A stretch of 56,648 nucleotides of DNA, taken from the NCBI GenBank assembly GCA_045577925.1, contig JAZNJH010000028.1, positions 1 to 56,648 on the forward strand. The letters run 5' to 3'. Under the pieces are notes generated by a model that saw nothing but the letters and a program-made list of their open reading frames with translations, searched no databases and was not told where the DNA came from. Position numbers and translations under genes: made by a program. The DNA is from UBA4717 sp045577925 (GTDB taxonomy: Bacteria > Bacillota > Clostridia > Oscillospirales > CAG-272). Each line of letters starts with the position of its first letter. The first letter of the stretch is position 1. Positions 30,521 to 39,715 of the stretch are shown piece by piece.

Positions 30521-32740
30521 TTATCACCCACTAAAAGGGCAAGATTAGAAAAAAATATTATTGACTTAAGCAATGCGAGCATTAAAAAAACTGCCGGAAA
30601 CAAGTCAATAAAAATTTCAACCGATCAGTTTTCGGTAAACAAAGCAGTTTATTCCAAAAAAGGAAGGTCTGATAAAGAGGTAAATGCACGAATAAAGGCT
30701 ATACCTGATTTTGAATCAATTATAAAGGGTAGCACATATTCTCACACCGATACCAATATTGTCGGTTTAGATAATGCTGCAAAAAAGAATGTTATAGCTA
30801 TGCATTATTTTAAGACTACGTATAACGGATTTGATGTTGAGATCGTTGTGAGAGATAAAGGGCAAAAGCAGTTCCTATATGAAGTGAAATTTATAGACAA
30901 TAAAAAAAGTTCCCAACAGAGTATGCCGAAAGGTATCGACTCCCCGGCTCCAAAAGGAGATGTTGAGAACAAGGCCATTGTATCACAAAAAGCTAAAAAT
31001 GTCAAGAAGGCGCAGGGCAAGGCTATGCTTAAAAGCACAAGCGCCGGATTTACAGAAGGTGAGAGAGCCGCTCCTATCGATGCTGAGGGACAAGCTTTCC
31101 TTGACAAGCTCGGCAAGGTGCTCGGCATTGAGATAACGTATGATGATGCGGACGAATCGAAATACAACGGTTATTACATAAACGGAAAAATGGTTATAGC
31201 GCGAAGTGCTAACGTACCGTATCTTACCGTTGTTGCTCATGAAACTACGCACCGCTTTATTGAGAGCGATCCAAAGGGCGCACGTGCTTATGGCAACTAC
31301 GTTATACAGAAGATGTTTAAGGGCAAAACGCTTGATGCTGAGATTCGGCGTATTATAGATGCGCACCGTAGTAAAGGCAAATATATTGACCGCGTAGGAG
31401 CTATGGAAGAGATATGCGCGAACTACACCGAGCTTATGCTTAAAGACGTATCTCTTTTTCAAAAGCTTGCACAGGAGAATTATAATCTTGCACACAAGAT
31501 CCTTGATTTCCTCAAGGATGTTCTGGCGAGAATAAATGCGGCGCTCCCTCGCAAAAATGCAAAGGTTGACAGATACGGTCTTAATCATGCACAAATGGAG
31601 AGGGCGGCACGTTTATGGCAGCGAGCTCTCAGGCGTTCTGAAAAGAATGTAAGCAAGAGCGCAGATTCTGTTACTGAAAGCACTGAAACTGTTACTGAAA
31701 GTACTGAAACTGTTACAGAAAATAAAAATACCTCGGAAGAATCCGAGGCGGCGAATGTCAAGTATTCAATTGACCCAAGTTTTGAACGTGTGTTTAATTC
31801 GTGGATAAAAAAAGGAATGCCTGAAGGATATCGTTTATATGTAGGACGCACATCTGATGCTTTAAAAAGTATAGGCGTAAAAGAACAGGATATATATTGG
31901 GACAGTTCAAAAATTAGAACTACATTTAATGATCACGGTCATTACTTAACAGACGGAATTTTGAAACAGGTTCCACAAGCTATTGAAAACCCTATAATCA
32001 TAATGAAATCTAAGAGCATACCAAGTAGGCTGACTATGTTCGGAGAAGTTTATAATGCAAACAATTTGCCATTATTAGTTGTGCTTGAATTGGAACCAAC
32101 AGGGCACAATACAGGGGTATTGCTTGATGAAATTAAGGTTGTAAGTTCACATAGCAGAGAGAATAAAAATAATCCGAAAGATATGACCCCTACACAAAAC
32201 TTTATTGATACAAGCGAAATTCTATATTTAGATCCCAATAAAAAAAGGACCGATACTTGGTTCAGGGCTAATAGGCTGCAATTGCCGTTGCATATAACCA
32301 AGTATGGTCCTATAAAAAGAATAACATATCCTTTAGGAAATGTCAATACTCAGTCTATGCAAATTTCGAAAAATGATTCACAAAAGCCTGAAGGAAAAGC
32401 TTCCCTCAAAATCCTGGGCGAGGAATTTGCCGACGTGAGCGTTTTTGAGTCCGGGAAGCTTAAGGACTTTACTCGTAAGAAAGTACAGCGCAAGCAACTC
32501 AAAGTTGCAAGCCATGACGAAATGAAATCGTGGGCGAGCAGTCTTGACGGAGTAGATTATGGCGATTTTGTCGCACTTCGCCACTTATTCGAGGAAGCCT
32601 GCTTTGATGTGGGCAATGAAGAAAAGATAAACAGGGTTATAGAGCGCGCTCTTCAGCTTGCCGTTATTGACGCTCAGGCAACATTCGGACTTAAGCCGTT
32701 TGTCAAAGGATTAAATTTCAATTTAATTTTCTTTAAATGA
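30209..32740 (+). CDS. 5'-truncated second copy of the polyvalent protein, with RNase-like C-terminal module
   Basis: An 843-residue frame whose first ATG is inside conserved block A and has no ribosome binding site, so it may be silent. Order: block A, a first variable module (about residues 105-255) unlike that of the prophage copy, block B with HETTH (codons at 31238-31252) and EEICANY, a STETVTE tandem linker, a second variable module (about 507-725), and block C. The second module (YRLYVGRTSDALKSIGVKEQDIYWDSSKI ... EILYLDPNKKRTDTWF ... YGPIKRITY) is the MuF-C-type, BECR-like RNase module known from phage polyvalent proteins. It lies between host genes mtaB and lepA, outside the prophage and inverted relative to the first copy. 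Confidence 0.75.
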   Translation: MANNRGTMLNLRVGSALSRASTLGQNGILAYTGLNVPEVYSEEFVKYYDAGLSGMSIRSADKVTGSVMPEDMKSLAHEAGRLDARAYANKNAPDNSGTENVKYSLSPTKRARLEKNIIDLSNASIKKTAGNKSIKISTDQFSVNKAVYSKKGRSDKEVNARIKAIPDFESIIKGSTYSHTDTNIVGLDNAAKKNVIAMHYFKTTYNGFDVEIVVRDKGQKQFLYEVKFIDNKKSSQQSMPKGIDSPAPKGDVENKAIVSQKAKNVKKAQGKAMLKSTSAGFTEGERAAPIDAEGQAFLDKLGKVLGIEITYDDADESKYNGYYINGKMVIARSANVPYLTVVAHETTHRFIESDPKGARAYGNYVIQKMFKGKTLDAEIRRIIDAHRSKGKYIDRVGAMEEICANYTELMLKDVSLFQKLAQENYNLAHKILDFLKDVLARINAALPRKNAKVDRYGLNHAQMERAARLWQRALRRSEKNVSKSADSVTESTETVTESTETVTENKNTSEESEAANVKYSIDPSFERVFNSWIKKGMPEGYRLYVGRTSDALKSIGVKEQDIYWDSSKIRTTFNDHGHYLTDGILKQVPQAIENPIIIMKSKSIPSRLTMFGEVYNANNLPLLVVLELEPTGHNTGVLLDEIKVVSSHSRENKNNPKDMTPTQNFIDTSEILYLDPNKKRTDTWFRANRLQLPLHITKYGPIKRITYPLGNVNTQSMQISKNDSQKPEGKASLKILGEEFADVSVFESGKLKDFTRKKVQRKQLKVASHDEMKSWASSLDGVDYGDFVALRHLFEEACFDVGNEEKINRVIERALQLAVIDAQATFGLKPFVKGLNFNLIFFK
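30981..31690 (+). repeat. Conserved block B of the second polyvalent copy
   Basis: Nearly identical DNA to 935-1631 on the opposite strand, encoding the zincin motif region. Confidence 0.85.
31667..31725 (+). repeat. 21-nt tandem repeat encoding STETVTE
   Basis: Just under three copies of a unit like ACTGAAACTGTTACTGAAAGT between block B and the RNase-like module. Confidence 0.8.
32382..32640 (+). repeat. Conserved block C of the second polyvalent copy
   Basis: Starts at the PEGKASLKILGEEFADVS codons and matches 1-250 of the minus strand. Confidence 0.8.
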
Positions 32741-32770
32741 TTGACAATAGATACTATTTTAAATTATAAT
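32741..32770 (+). promoter_or_regulatory. lepA-hemW promoter
   Basis: TTGACA (32741-32746), 18-base spacer and TATAAT (32765-32770), starting one base after the stop of the phage-like cassette. Confidence 0.8.
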
Positions 32771-32801
32771 AGTTGTGATTAGAATTTTCAGGAGTTTATA
32801 T

Positions 32802-34622
32802 ATGCCAGGTAACGACAGACTTAAAAAAATAAGGAATTTTTCAATAATTGCTCATATCGACCATGGCAAGAGCACGCTTGCTGACAGAATACTCGAGCAT
32901 ACTCAGACTGTTTCCAAGCGTGAAATGGAAGAACAGCTTCTTGACAACATGGATCTTGAACGCGAGCGCGGTATAACCATCAAGGCGCGTGCGGTAAGGC
33001 TTGTTTACAATGCCAATGACGGCAATGAGTATATTTTCAATCTCATTGACACACCCGGGCACGTTGACTTTAACTACGAGGTTTCACGTTCGCTCAATGC
33101 TTGCGAGGGTGCTATCCTGATCGTTGACAGCACGCAGGGCGTTGAAGCGCAGACACTTGCCAACGCTTATCTTGCGGTTGACAATGATCTTGAGATTCTT
33201 CCCGTTATAAACAAGATAGATCTCCCGAGTGCCGACGTTGACCGTGTCAGAAATGAGATTGAAGATATTATCGGTATTCCTGCACAGGACTGTCCTGCTG
33301 TTTCGGCTAAGGTCGGACTTAACATTGACAAGGTACTTGAGCGCATAGTTACAGACATTCCGGCTCCTGTTGGAGACGAGTCTGCTCCGCTGAAGGCGTT
33401 GATATTTGACTCTTACTACGACAGTTATCTCGGTGTTGTTGTTAACATAAGAGTTATTGACGGTTCAGTACAGCCGGGTGACAGGATAAGACTTATGAGT
33501 AGTGGTGCTGAGTTTGACATAGTTGACGTAGGCTATCTTGACCCGTTCGGTCTCAAAAAGACTGACGCGCTTTATGCTGGTGAGGTTGGCTACATTACGG
33601 CGAGCATCAAAAACGTTGCAGACACACGCGTTGGTGATACTGTAACAAGTGCAGAAAATCCGGCAAGCGAGGCTCTGCCCGGATTCAAGCCTGCACTTCC
33701 TATGGTATACGCAGGTATATATCCTGCTGACGGTGCAAAATACGGTGATCTTCGCGATTCTCTTGAAAAGCTTGAGCTTAACGATGCGGCGCTCATATTT
33801 GAGCCCGAAACATCGAGTGCTCTCGGCTTTGGTTTCCGTTGCGGATTTCTCGGTCTTCTCCACATGGAGATAATTGAAGAACGTCTTGAACGCGAGTTCA
33901 ATCTTGATCTTATCACAACGGCACCAAGCGTTATTTACAAGATACGCAAGACAAACGGCGAGGAGATTTCTATTGACAATCCTACAAACTTCCCTCCACC
34001 CGATGAAATTGAAACGGCGTACGAGCCTATGGTTAGTGCAAAGATACTCACACCTCCCGATTATATCGGAAGCATTATGGAGCTTTGTCAGGACAGGCGC
34101 GGTTTCTACATCGATATGAAGTATCTTGATACTGGCCGTGCCGAGCTTCACTACAAGCTGCCTCTTAATGAGATAGTATACGACTTCTTTGATGCGCTCA
34201 AGAGCAAGACAAAGGGGTATGCATCACTTGATTACGAGATAAGCGGATACGAGCCCTCAAAGCTTGTTAAGCTTGATATTCTCTTAAACTGCTTAGTCGT
34301 TGACGCGCTTTCCTTTATAGTACACGCTGACAAGGCTTATGCGAGAGCGCGCAAGCTTGTTGAAAAACTAAAGGAAAATATTCCGCGTCAGCTCTTTGAG
34401 ATACCTGTTCAGGCTGCTATCGGCAGCAAGGTCATTGCGCGCGAAACGGTCAAGGCTATGCGCAAGGACGTACTTGCGAAGTGCTACGGCGGTGACATTA
34501 CGCGTAAAAAGAAGTTACTTGAAAAGCAGAAAGAGGGTAAGCGCAAGATGCGCCAGCTCGGCAGCGTTCAGGTTTCACCTGAAGCATTTATGGCTGTACT
34601 CAAGCTTGACGATGAGGACTGA
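32802..34622 (+). CDS. lepA: Elongation factor 4 (LepA)
   Basis: 606 residues from ATG 32802 (CAGGAG seven to eight bases upstream; a GTG at 32775 is less likely). GTPase motifs: IAHIDHGKST, the GITIKA switch, DTPGHVDF and NKIDLP. The LepA-specific C-terminal domain contains GYASLDYEISGYEPSKLVKLDILLN and AKCYGGDITRKKKLLEKQKEGKRKM. It promotes back-translocation or ribosome assembly under stress. The hemW start is one base after its stop, so both form an operon. Confidence 0.97.
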   Translation: MPGNDRLKKIRNFSIIAHIDHGKSTLADRILEHTQTVSKREMEEQLLDNMDLERERGITIKARAVRLVYNANDGNEYIFNLIDTPGHVDFNYEVSRSLNACEGAILIVDSTQGVEAQTLANAYLAVDNDLEILPVINKIDLPSADVDRVRNEIEDIIGIPAQDCPAVSAKVGLNIDKVLERIVTDIPAPVGDESAPLKALIFDSYYDSYLGVVVNIRVIDGSVQPGDRIRLMSSGAEFDIVDVGYLDPFGLKKTDALYAGEVGYITASIKNVADTRVGDTVTSAENPASEALPGFKPALPMVYAGIYPADGAKYGDLRDSLEKLELNDAALIFEPETSSALGFGFRCGFLGLLHMEIIEERLEREFNLDLITTAPSVIYKIRKTNGEEISIDNPTNFPPPDEIETAYEPMVSAKILTPPDYIGSIMELCQDRRGFYIDMKYLDTGRAELHYKLPLNEIVYDFFDALKSKTKGYASLDYEISGYEPSKLVKLDILLNCLVVDALSFIVHADKAYARARKLVEKLKENIPRQLFEIPVQAAIGSKVIARETVKAMRKDVLAKCYGGDITRKKKLLEKQKEGKRKMRQLGSVQVSPEAFMAVLKLDDED

Positions 34623-34623
34623 T

Positions 34624-35775
34624 ATGAATAATACAAAAAAAGCGGGACTGTATATGCACGTCCCGTTTTGTTTAAAAAAATGTAATTACTGCGATTTCTA
34701 TTCGCTCTCTGCTGATGAGAATTTACGGGATCGATACACGAATGCGCTTATCTCTCAGATAAGAGAAAAATCGGGATTATACCAAGATCGTATTATAGAT
34801 ACTGTATATATTGGCGGCGGTACTCCGACTTTTTTGGGCAGTGAAAATTTATGCAGAATCGTAAATGAAGTTTATTCTTCATATAACGTTACATGTGGCG
34901 CTGAATTTACAGTTGAAACAAACCCGGGTATATCGTCAAAAAATGAGCTTTCTTCCCTTTTTTGTGCCGGTGTTAACAGGCTCTCCATCGGTCTTCAGTC
35001 GGCAAATGAGGACGAATTAAAGCTTCTCGGTCGTATTCATAGACTTGAAGATTATGAAAACACACTAATAAATGCGCGTGCGGCGGGCTTTAAGAATATT
35101 AGCACTGATATTATGTTTTCACTTCCCTCTCAGGATATACAAAAGCTTGAGTCTACGCTTGATTTTGTTATAAGTCATGCACCCGAGCATATTTCTGCAT
35201 ATTCACTTAAAATCGAGCCGGGCACACCGTTTTATAAAGCTAAAGACACGTTTACGTTACCTAACGAAGACATGGATGCAGACATGTATCTTTTAATATG
35301 CGACCGTCTCAAAGCTGAGGGGTATAATCATTATGAGATCAGCAATTTTTCCCGTGACGGTTATGAGAGCCGGCACAACTTAAGATATTGGCTTTGCGAA
35401 GAATATATAGGCTTTGGTCCGTCGGCACATTCCTATATTGACTCTGTCAGGTATGCGTATACAAAAAGCATTGCGGACTTTTTGGCGGTGTATGAATCCG
35501 GTTCATTAAATGAAGCAGATATTATATGTGAGCGCAAGGTGATTGATAAGTCTGAATCCAATATGGAAAAACTTATGCTTTCACTCAGGCTGTCTTCAGG
35601 TGTTAAGGACTCTGTTCTTGAAAAGTTCGCCCCTCTCGACGTCATTTATAAAGAGATCAGGCCGCTTGTTAAGAGCGGCTTGATAAAGATATTAGACGGT
35701 GGGTTTGCTCTGACAGATAAGGGTATGTACGTTTCAAACGCGGTTATTGGATTTATTTCAGAGCTTTCTGATTAA
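34624..35775 (+). CDS. hemW: Radical SAM heme chaperone HemW
   Basis: 383 residues. Radical SAM motif CLKKCNYCDF close to the N-terminus, then YIGGGTPTFL and the LSIGLQSANEDELKLLGRIH segment of the HemN/HemW family, and a C-terminal HemN domain (YRYWLCEEYIGFGPSAHSY-type). The CxxxCxxC without an extra N-terminal Cys favours HemW over true HemN. It inserts heme into respiratory proteins. Starts directly after lepA. Confidence 0.92.
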   Translation: MNNTKKAGLYMHVPFCLKKCNYCDFYSLSADENLRDRYTNALISQIREKSGLYQDRIIDTVYIGGGTPTFLGSENLCRIVNEVYSSYNVTCGAEFTVETNPGISSKNELSSLFCAGVNRLSIGLQSANEDELKLLGRIHRLEDYENTLINARAAGFKNISTDIMFSLPSQDIQKLESTLDFVISHAPEHISAYSLKIEPGTPFYKAKDTFTLPNEDMDADMYLLICDRLKAEGYNHYEISNFSRDGYESRHNLRYWLCEEYIGFGPSAHSYIDSVRYAYTKSIADFLAVYESGSLNEADIICERKVIDKSESNMEKLMLSLRLSSGVKDSVLEKFAPLDVIYKEIRPLVKSGLIKILDGGFALTDKGMYVSNAVIGFISELSD

Positions 35776-36546
35776 TCTGTCTGCGTTTTGCGCTATTGAA
35801 TAAACGTACACGCTTTTTGCTTTGCCTTCACACATGAGAAGCCGTGCGGCTTCTTTAACGGTCGCACCTGTTGTGACGACGTCGTCTACAAGAATTATTC
35901 TCTTACCTTTTATTCTGCCGACATGTTCCTTACGCAAGCTGATATTTCCCGACACGTTTTTACTTCGCTCCGCGGCAGAAAGGAATTTCTGTTCTTTGGA
36001 AAATATGCTTTTTACAAGGATATCTGCGTATTCACAATTAAGTCTTTTTGCAAGGCTTTTGCCTGTTTCACGTACTCCGTCGTTTGCAGTTTTAATATAG
36101 TTTATCGGGTTACGGGGAATACTGACTACTGTATAATCATTGTAGTTATTAACGCCGGGCATCGTTTCATGCACGAGATTTTCAAGTTCTTTTGACATAA
36201 AGTCTATGTGCCTTTTGAAATTATGCCGTTTAAGTTCAAATATGAGTCTTTGTCCGACGGCAAATCCTGCATCCAACGTCATTGGTCTGTAATTTATAAG
36301 AGATGCTATATAGCTGTCTTTATTATAAGGAGCATCTTCTATTTCAAACGGAACTACTGCCTGCCCGTGAAAAGCCTGCTTTATACTTGTTTTTGCGTTT
36401 TCCCATTTAACACGACATATGTGGCACATTACCTCACTTGTTTCCTCTCCCAAGATGTTATGGCATGAAATACACGTTGGCGGAAACAGAAAATTTTCCA
36501 GTGATCGGGCACTCTGATACAAAAGCCCTCTTATATTCAAGCTCAT
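35758..36546 (-). CDS. comF: ComF family phosphoribosyltransferase-like protein
   Basis: 262 residues. N-terminal zinc finger CISCHNI ... CHICRVKW (residues ~23-45) and a C-terminal PRPP-binding loop KRIILVDDVVTTGATVKEAARLL (about 215-235). ComF helps natural transformation in some species; elsewhere its role is unclear. It converges on hemW with an 18-base overlap of the 3' ends. Confidence 0.9.
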   Translation of the reverse strand: MSLNIRGLLYQSARSLENFLFPPTCISCHNILGEETSEVMCHICRVKWENAKTSIKQAFHGQAVVPFEIEDAPYNKDSYIASLINYRPMTLDAGFAVGQRLIFELKRHNFKRHIDFMSKELENLVHETMPGVNNYNDYTVVSIPRNPINYIKTANDGVRETGKSLAKRLNCEYADILVKSIFSKEQKFLSAAERSKNVSGNISLRKEHVGRIKGKRIILVDDVVTTGATVKEAARLLMCEGKAKSVYVYSIAQNADRLIRKL

Positions 36547-36766
36547 TTATAACGCTCCTTTAAAAGTTTGACACTAAGTGTAGATTATAACACGCCCATC
36601 AGGGATTAGTCAATGGACAACAGATAAAAAATGAAATTTGCAGTATTTTTTTCGTTAAATAGTTGAAATTTTATTTGGATTGTAGTATCATATAATTAAA
36701 TGCTCGTTAAACCAATTTATTGGTTTACATGCTATAATTTACCGCACTGCGGATCGGAGGTTTATT
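36547..36766. promoter_or_regulatory. comF-pgi intergenic region with a palindrome at the pgi promoter
   Basis: A TATAAT box lies at 36733-36738 before pgi. Where its -35 box should be there is the palindrome AAACCAAT-TT-ATTGGTTT (36709-36726) instead. The rest of the region is AT-rich without a gene. A repressor or activator site is plausible. Confidence 0.5.
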
Positions 36767-38104
36767 ATGTCACTTAAGGTTATTGACAAATATACAAAAG
36801 GGTTCATAAACGATGATGAGATCGCCGGTATTAAGAATCAGACGATACTCGCTGACAAAACCGTTAAAGACAAAAGCGGTCTCGGCGCCGATTTCCTTGG
36901 CTGGGTCGATCTTCCCGTTAACTATGATAAGGAAGAATTTGCACGCATCAAGAAGGCTGCAGAAAAGATTTGCAAAACTTGCGATATACTCGTTGTAATC
37001 GGTATCGGAGGATCCTATCTTGGCGCACGTGCGGCTATCGAATTCGTTAAGTCGCCGTTATACAACTCGCTGAAAAAAGATACTCCCGACATTTATTTTA
37101 CAGGTAACAACATCTCATCTAGCGCTCTTGCAGAGCTTCTTGCTATTTGTGAAGGCAAGGACATTTGCGTTAACGTTATTTCCAAGTCGGGCACTACAAC
37201 CGAGCCTGCCGTTGCTTTTAGAATATTCCGCGATCTCCTTGTACAGAAGTATGGCGAAGACGGTGCTAAAGAAAGAATATTTGCTACTACCGACAAAGCA
37301 CGCGGTACACTCAAGAAGTTCTCAGACGAAAAGGGATATGAAACTTTCGTTGTTCCGGATGACGTTGGCGGACGCTACTCTGTTCTTACTGCGGTTGGTC
37401 TTCTTCCCATCGCTTGCGCAGGCATAGATATTGATGCTATGATGCAGGGCGCGCAGGATGCGCGTGAGCTTTATATGAACGCGTCTTTTGAAGACAACGA
37501 CTGCTTAAAGTATGCGGCACTTCGAAACATTCTTTACAGAAAGGGCCTTACCACTGAAATACTCGTTTCATACGAGCCTTCCATGCTTATGATGAACGAA
37601 TGGTGGAAGCAGCTTTACGGCGAAAGCGAAGGCAAGGATCAGAAGGGTCTTTATCCTTCATCTGTAATATTCTCTACTGACCTTCACTCGCTCGGTCAGT
37701 ACGTTCAGGACGGAAGAAGAAACCTCTTTGAAACAGTTGTTGACATAAAGAGCTCTAATGATTCTGTTATTATCCCTAATGACCCTGCTAACGTTGACGG
37801 TCTTAACTTCTTATCGGGCAAAGAACTTCACTACGTTAACCAGACTGCCATGAAAGCTACTTTACTTGCTCACGTTGACGGAGGTGTTCCGAATATGGTG
37901 ATCGAGCTTTCAGACAGAAGCGCAAAAACCTTTGGACAGCTTGTATACTTCTTCGAATATGCTTGCGCTGTATCAGGTTATATTCTCGGTGTTAACCCAT
38001 TTAACCAGCCCGGTGTTGAGGCCTATAAAAACAACATGTATGCTCTTTTGGGCAAGCCCGGTTACGAAGACAAAAAGGCATTACTTGAACAGAGAATGAA
38101 CTAA
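36767..38104 (+). CDS. pgi: Glucose-6-phosphate isomerase
   Basis: 445 residues, the short Firmicutes form. Signatures: VVIGIGGSYLGARAAIEF, VISKSGTTTEPAVAFRIFR, GGRYSVLTAVGLLP, and near the end the conserved QPGVEAYKNNMYALLGKPGY. It interconverts glucose-6-phosphate and fructose-6-phosphate. RBS GGAGG is seven bases before the ATG. Confidence 0.97.
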   Translation: MSLKVIDKYTKGFINDDEIAGIKNQTILADKTVKDKSGLGADFLGWVDLPVNYDKEEFARIKKAAEKICKTCDILVVIGIGGSYLGARAAIEFVKSPLYNSLKKDTPDIYFTGNNISSSALAELLAICEGKDICVNVISKSGTTTEPAVAFRIFRDLLVQKYGEDGAKERIFATTDKARGTLKKFSDEKGYETFVVPDDVGGRYSVLTAVGLLPIACAGIDIDAMMQGAQDARELYMNASFEDNDCLKYAALRNILYRKGLTTEILVSYEPSMLMMNEWWKQLYGESEGKDQKGLYPSSVIFSTDLHSLGQYVQDGRRNLFETVVDIKSSNDSVIIPNDPANVDGLNFLSGKELHYVNQTAMKATLLAHVDGGVPNMVIELSDRSAKTFGQLVYFFEYACAVSGYILGVNPFNQPGVEAYKNNMYALLGKPGYEDKKALLEQRMN

Positions 38105-38161
38105 TATTGTTAACTTTGTGTTAACTGAGCAGTTTTTATTGATTTTGACAAAAATCCCTCT

Positions 38162-38190
38162 TGATTTTTCAGGAAGTTTAGTGTATTATA
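38162..38190 (+). promoter_or_regulatory. Promoter of the P-loop gene
   Basis: TTGATT, 17-base spacer and TATTAT, then GGAGG ahead of ATG 38236. Confidence 0.6.
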
Positions 38191-38235
38191 TATATAGGGA
38201 GAGATAATCCCAATGCTATATATGGAGGTTCTACC

Positions 38236-38643
38236 ATGTTAAAACTTATGATTGGTGTTAAAGGCACCGGAAAAACCAAGCATCTCATCGAACTTGTTAA
38301 CAAAGCATCTGCTGAAAGCCACGGTTCGGTTGTTTGCATTGAAAAGGGCACAAAGCTCACAACTGATGTTAAATACACCGCACGTCTTATTCCGGCTGAA
38401 GCATATTTTATAGATGACGCGCAGTCTCTGTATGGTTTCGTTGCAGGCATCTCGGCCAGCGACCACGATCTTACCGATCTCTTTATCGACTCTGCTCTCA
38501 AGATATGCAACAACGACATTCCTGCATTCGACAAATTCCTTGATGAGATCAATATGCTCTCTGAGAAAATTGGTTTTGAATGCTTCATAACGTCTTCTCT
38601 TCCCGAAGAAGAAGCTACGGATACAATGAAAAAGTACTTATAA
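38236..38643 (+). CDS. Small P-loop protein, conserved in Clostridia
   Basis: 135 residues with the Walker A motif GVKGTGKT at 7-14, a possible Walker B in AYFIDDAQS (about 56-64) and a helical C-terminus. It lacks the sensor and arginine-finger features of larger ATPases. Homologous small P-loop proteins are sometimes annotated as PilT-like, but no pilus genes are near. Function unknown. Own promoter and terminator make it a single-gene unit. Confidence 0.75.
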   Translation: MLKLMIGVKGTGKTKHLIELVNKASAESHGSVVCIEKGTKLTTDVKYTARLIPAEAYFIDDAQSLYGFVAGISASDHDLTDLFIDSALKICNNDIPAFDKFLDEINMLSEKIGFECFITSSLPEEEATDTMKKYL

Positions 38644-38652
38644 TAAGAAATG

Positions 38653-38690
38653 AGCCGTGAGTAGTTTTAAGTTGCTCACGGCTTTTTCTT
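38653..38690 (+). terminator. Rho-independent terminator
   Basis: AGCCGTGAG and CTCACGGCT form a 9-bp stem followed by TTTTTCTTT. Confidence 0.88.
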
Positions 38691-38817
38691 TATGTTATCA
38701 GGCACATCGGATTATGTTCCGGCATAATATGGTATAGAGACTCTAAAGTAAGTACACTATGGAAAGCTTTGGATCTTCTACCGACTCGGTCGGAATACTA
38801 TTATGGAGGAACTCCCC

Positions 38818-39690
38818 ATGGCAGATAACAGAAACGGCTGCTCCTTTGGCAGATCGGGCTCGTCATCGGCATGCGGCGAATCTGTCATTATTGATACCTA
38901 TCACGTGTTTGACAGCTGCCGCGACCGTGATTGCTTTGAAGATGTTGCCGTATTTCTTACTCCCGACGGTCAGGAGCTTATTGAACGTACAACCAACGTT
39001 CGTGTTGCAAAGGCTTGTATTGTTGCCAGCAACATTACTGTTGATCCCGTTCAGTTTAACAGGGGCTTTTATGAAATCACCGTCAGGTTCTATATTAAGC
39101 TTGAACTTGAAGCTTGCGTTTGCCTCGGCAGACCTGCTCGCTTCTGCGGCTTAGCAGTTGTTGAAAAGTCAGTTATACTTTACGGTAGCGAGGGCAACGT
39201 TAACGTATTTAAGAGCAACCTGGGAATCAACGGATTCTGCTCTTCTCCCAAGCTTTGTGAAGCATCAAACAATCTTCCTACTGCTGTTGTTGAAGTTGTT
39301 GATCCTATCGTTTTAAACGTTCGTGTTGCTGAAAACAACTGCTGCAACTGCTTCAGATGCTGCGGCTGCAATGACATTCCCGAGCCTGTTGCTAATTGCT
39401 TATGCGATAATCCCTGCTTTGACGATGACGGACGCCATCTTCTTGTGTCGCTCGGTTTCTTCTCGGTTATTCGCATTGAACGTCCGGAGCAGTATCTTAT
39501 AAATGCAACTGAGTACAGTGTACCCGACAAGGAATGCTTCTCTACCGACAGTGAATCAAGTCCTTGTGACGTTTTCAGAAAGATGGATTTCCCGATCACT
39601 GAATTTCAGCCTGTAAGTCTGAACACTTTAGACGGCTCATGTAATTCATCCGGCAGAAACGGTTGCTCTTGTTCTTCAAATAACGGATAA
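38818..39690 (+). CDS. Cys-rich conserved clostridial protein, possibly spore-associated
   Basis: 290 residues. Residues 20-120 form a beta-rich domain (TYHVFDSCRDRDCFEDVAVFLTPDGQELIERTTNVRV ... DPVQFNRGFYEITVRFYIKLELEACV), and there is a Cys cluster NNCCNCFRCCGCND near 175-190 and a Cys/Ser-rich tail. The repeated FNRGFY and strand pattern resembles clostridial proteins seen with spore coat or envelope genes, but I cannot assign a named family. GGAGG lies eight bases before ATG 38818; an upstream start overlaps the ribosome binding site and is rejected. Confidence 0.7.
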   Translation: MADNRNGCSFGRSGSSSACGESVIIDTYHVFDSCRDRDCFEDVAVFLTPDGQELIERTTNVRVAKACIVASNITVDPVQFNRGFYEITVRFYIKLELEACVCLGRPARFCGLAVVEKSVILYGSEGNVNVFKSNLGINGFCSSPKLCEASNNLPTAVVEVVDPIVLNVRVAENNCCNCFRCCGCNDIPEPVANCLCDNPCFDDDGRHLLVSLGFFSVIRIERPEQYLINATEYSVPDKECFSTDSESSPCDVFRKMDFPITEFQPVSLNTLDGSCNSSGRNGCSCSSNNG

Positions 39691-39715
39691 ACCATTTTTA
39701 AGATACATGAAAACA

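Noticed and set aside
30209..32740. Considered a complete independent gene
   Set aside because: Block A similarity extends upstream of the first ATG and is cut by an in-frame stop; no ribosome binding site precedes the ATG, so a truncated copy is more likely.
33465..34151. Minus-strand ORF of 228 codons inside lepA
   Set aside because: Shadow of the well-supported lepA frame; no ribosome binding site or family match.
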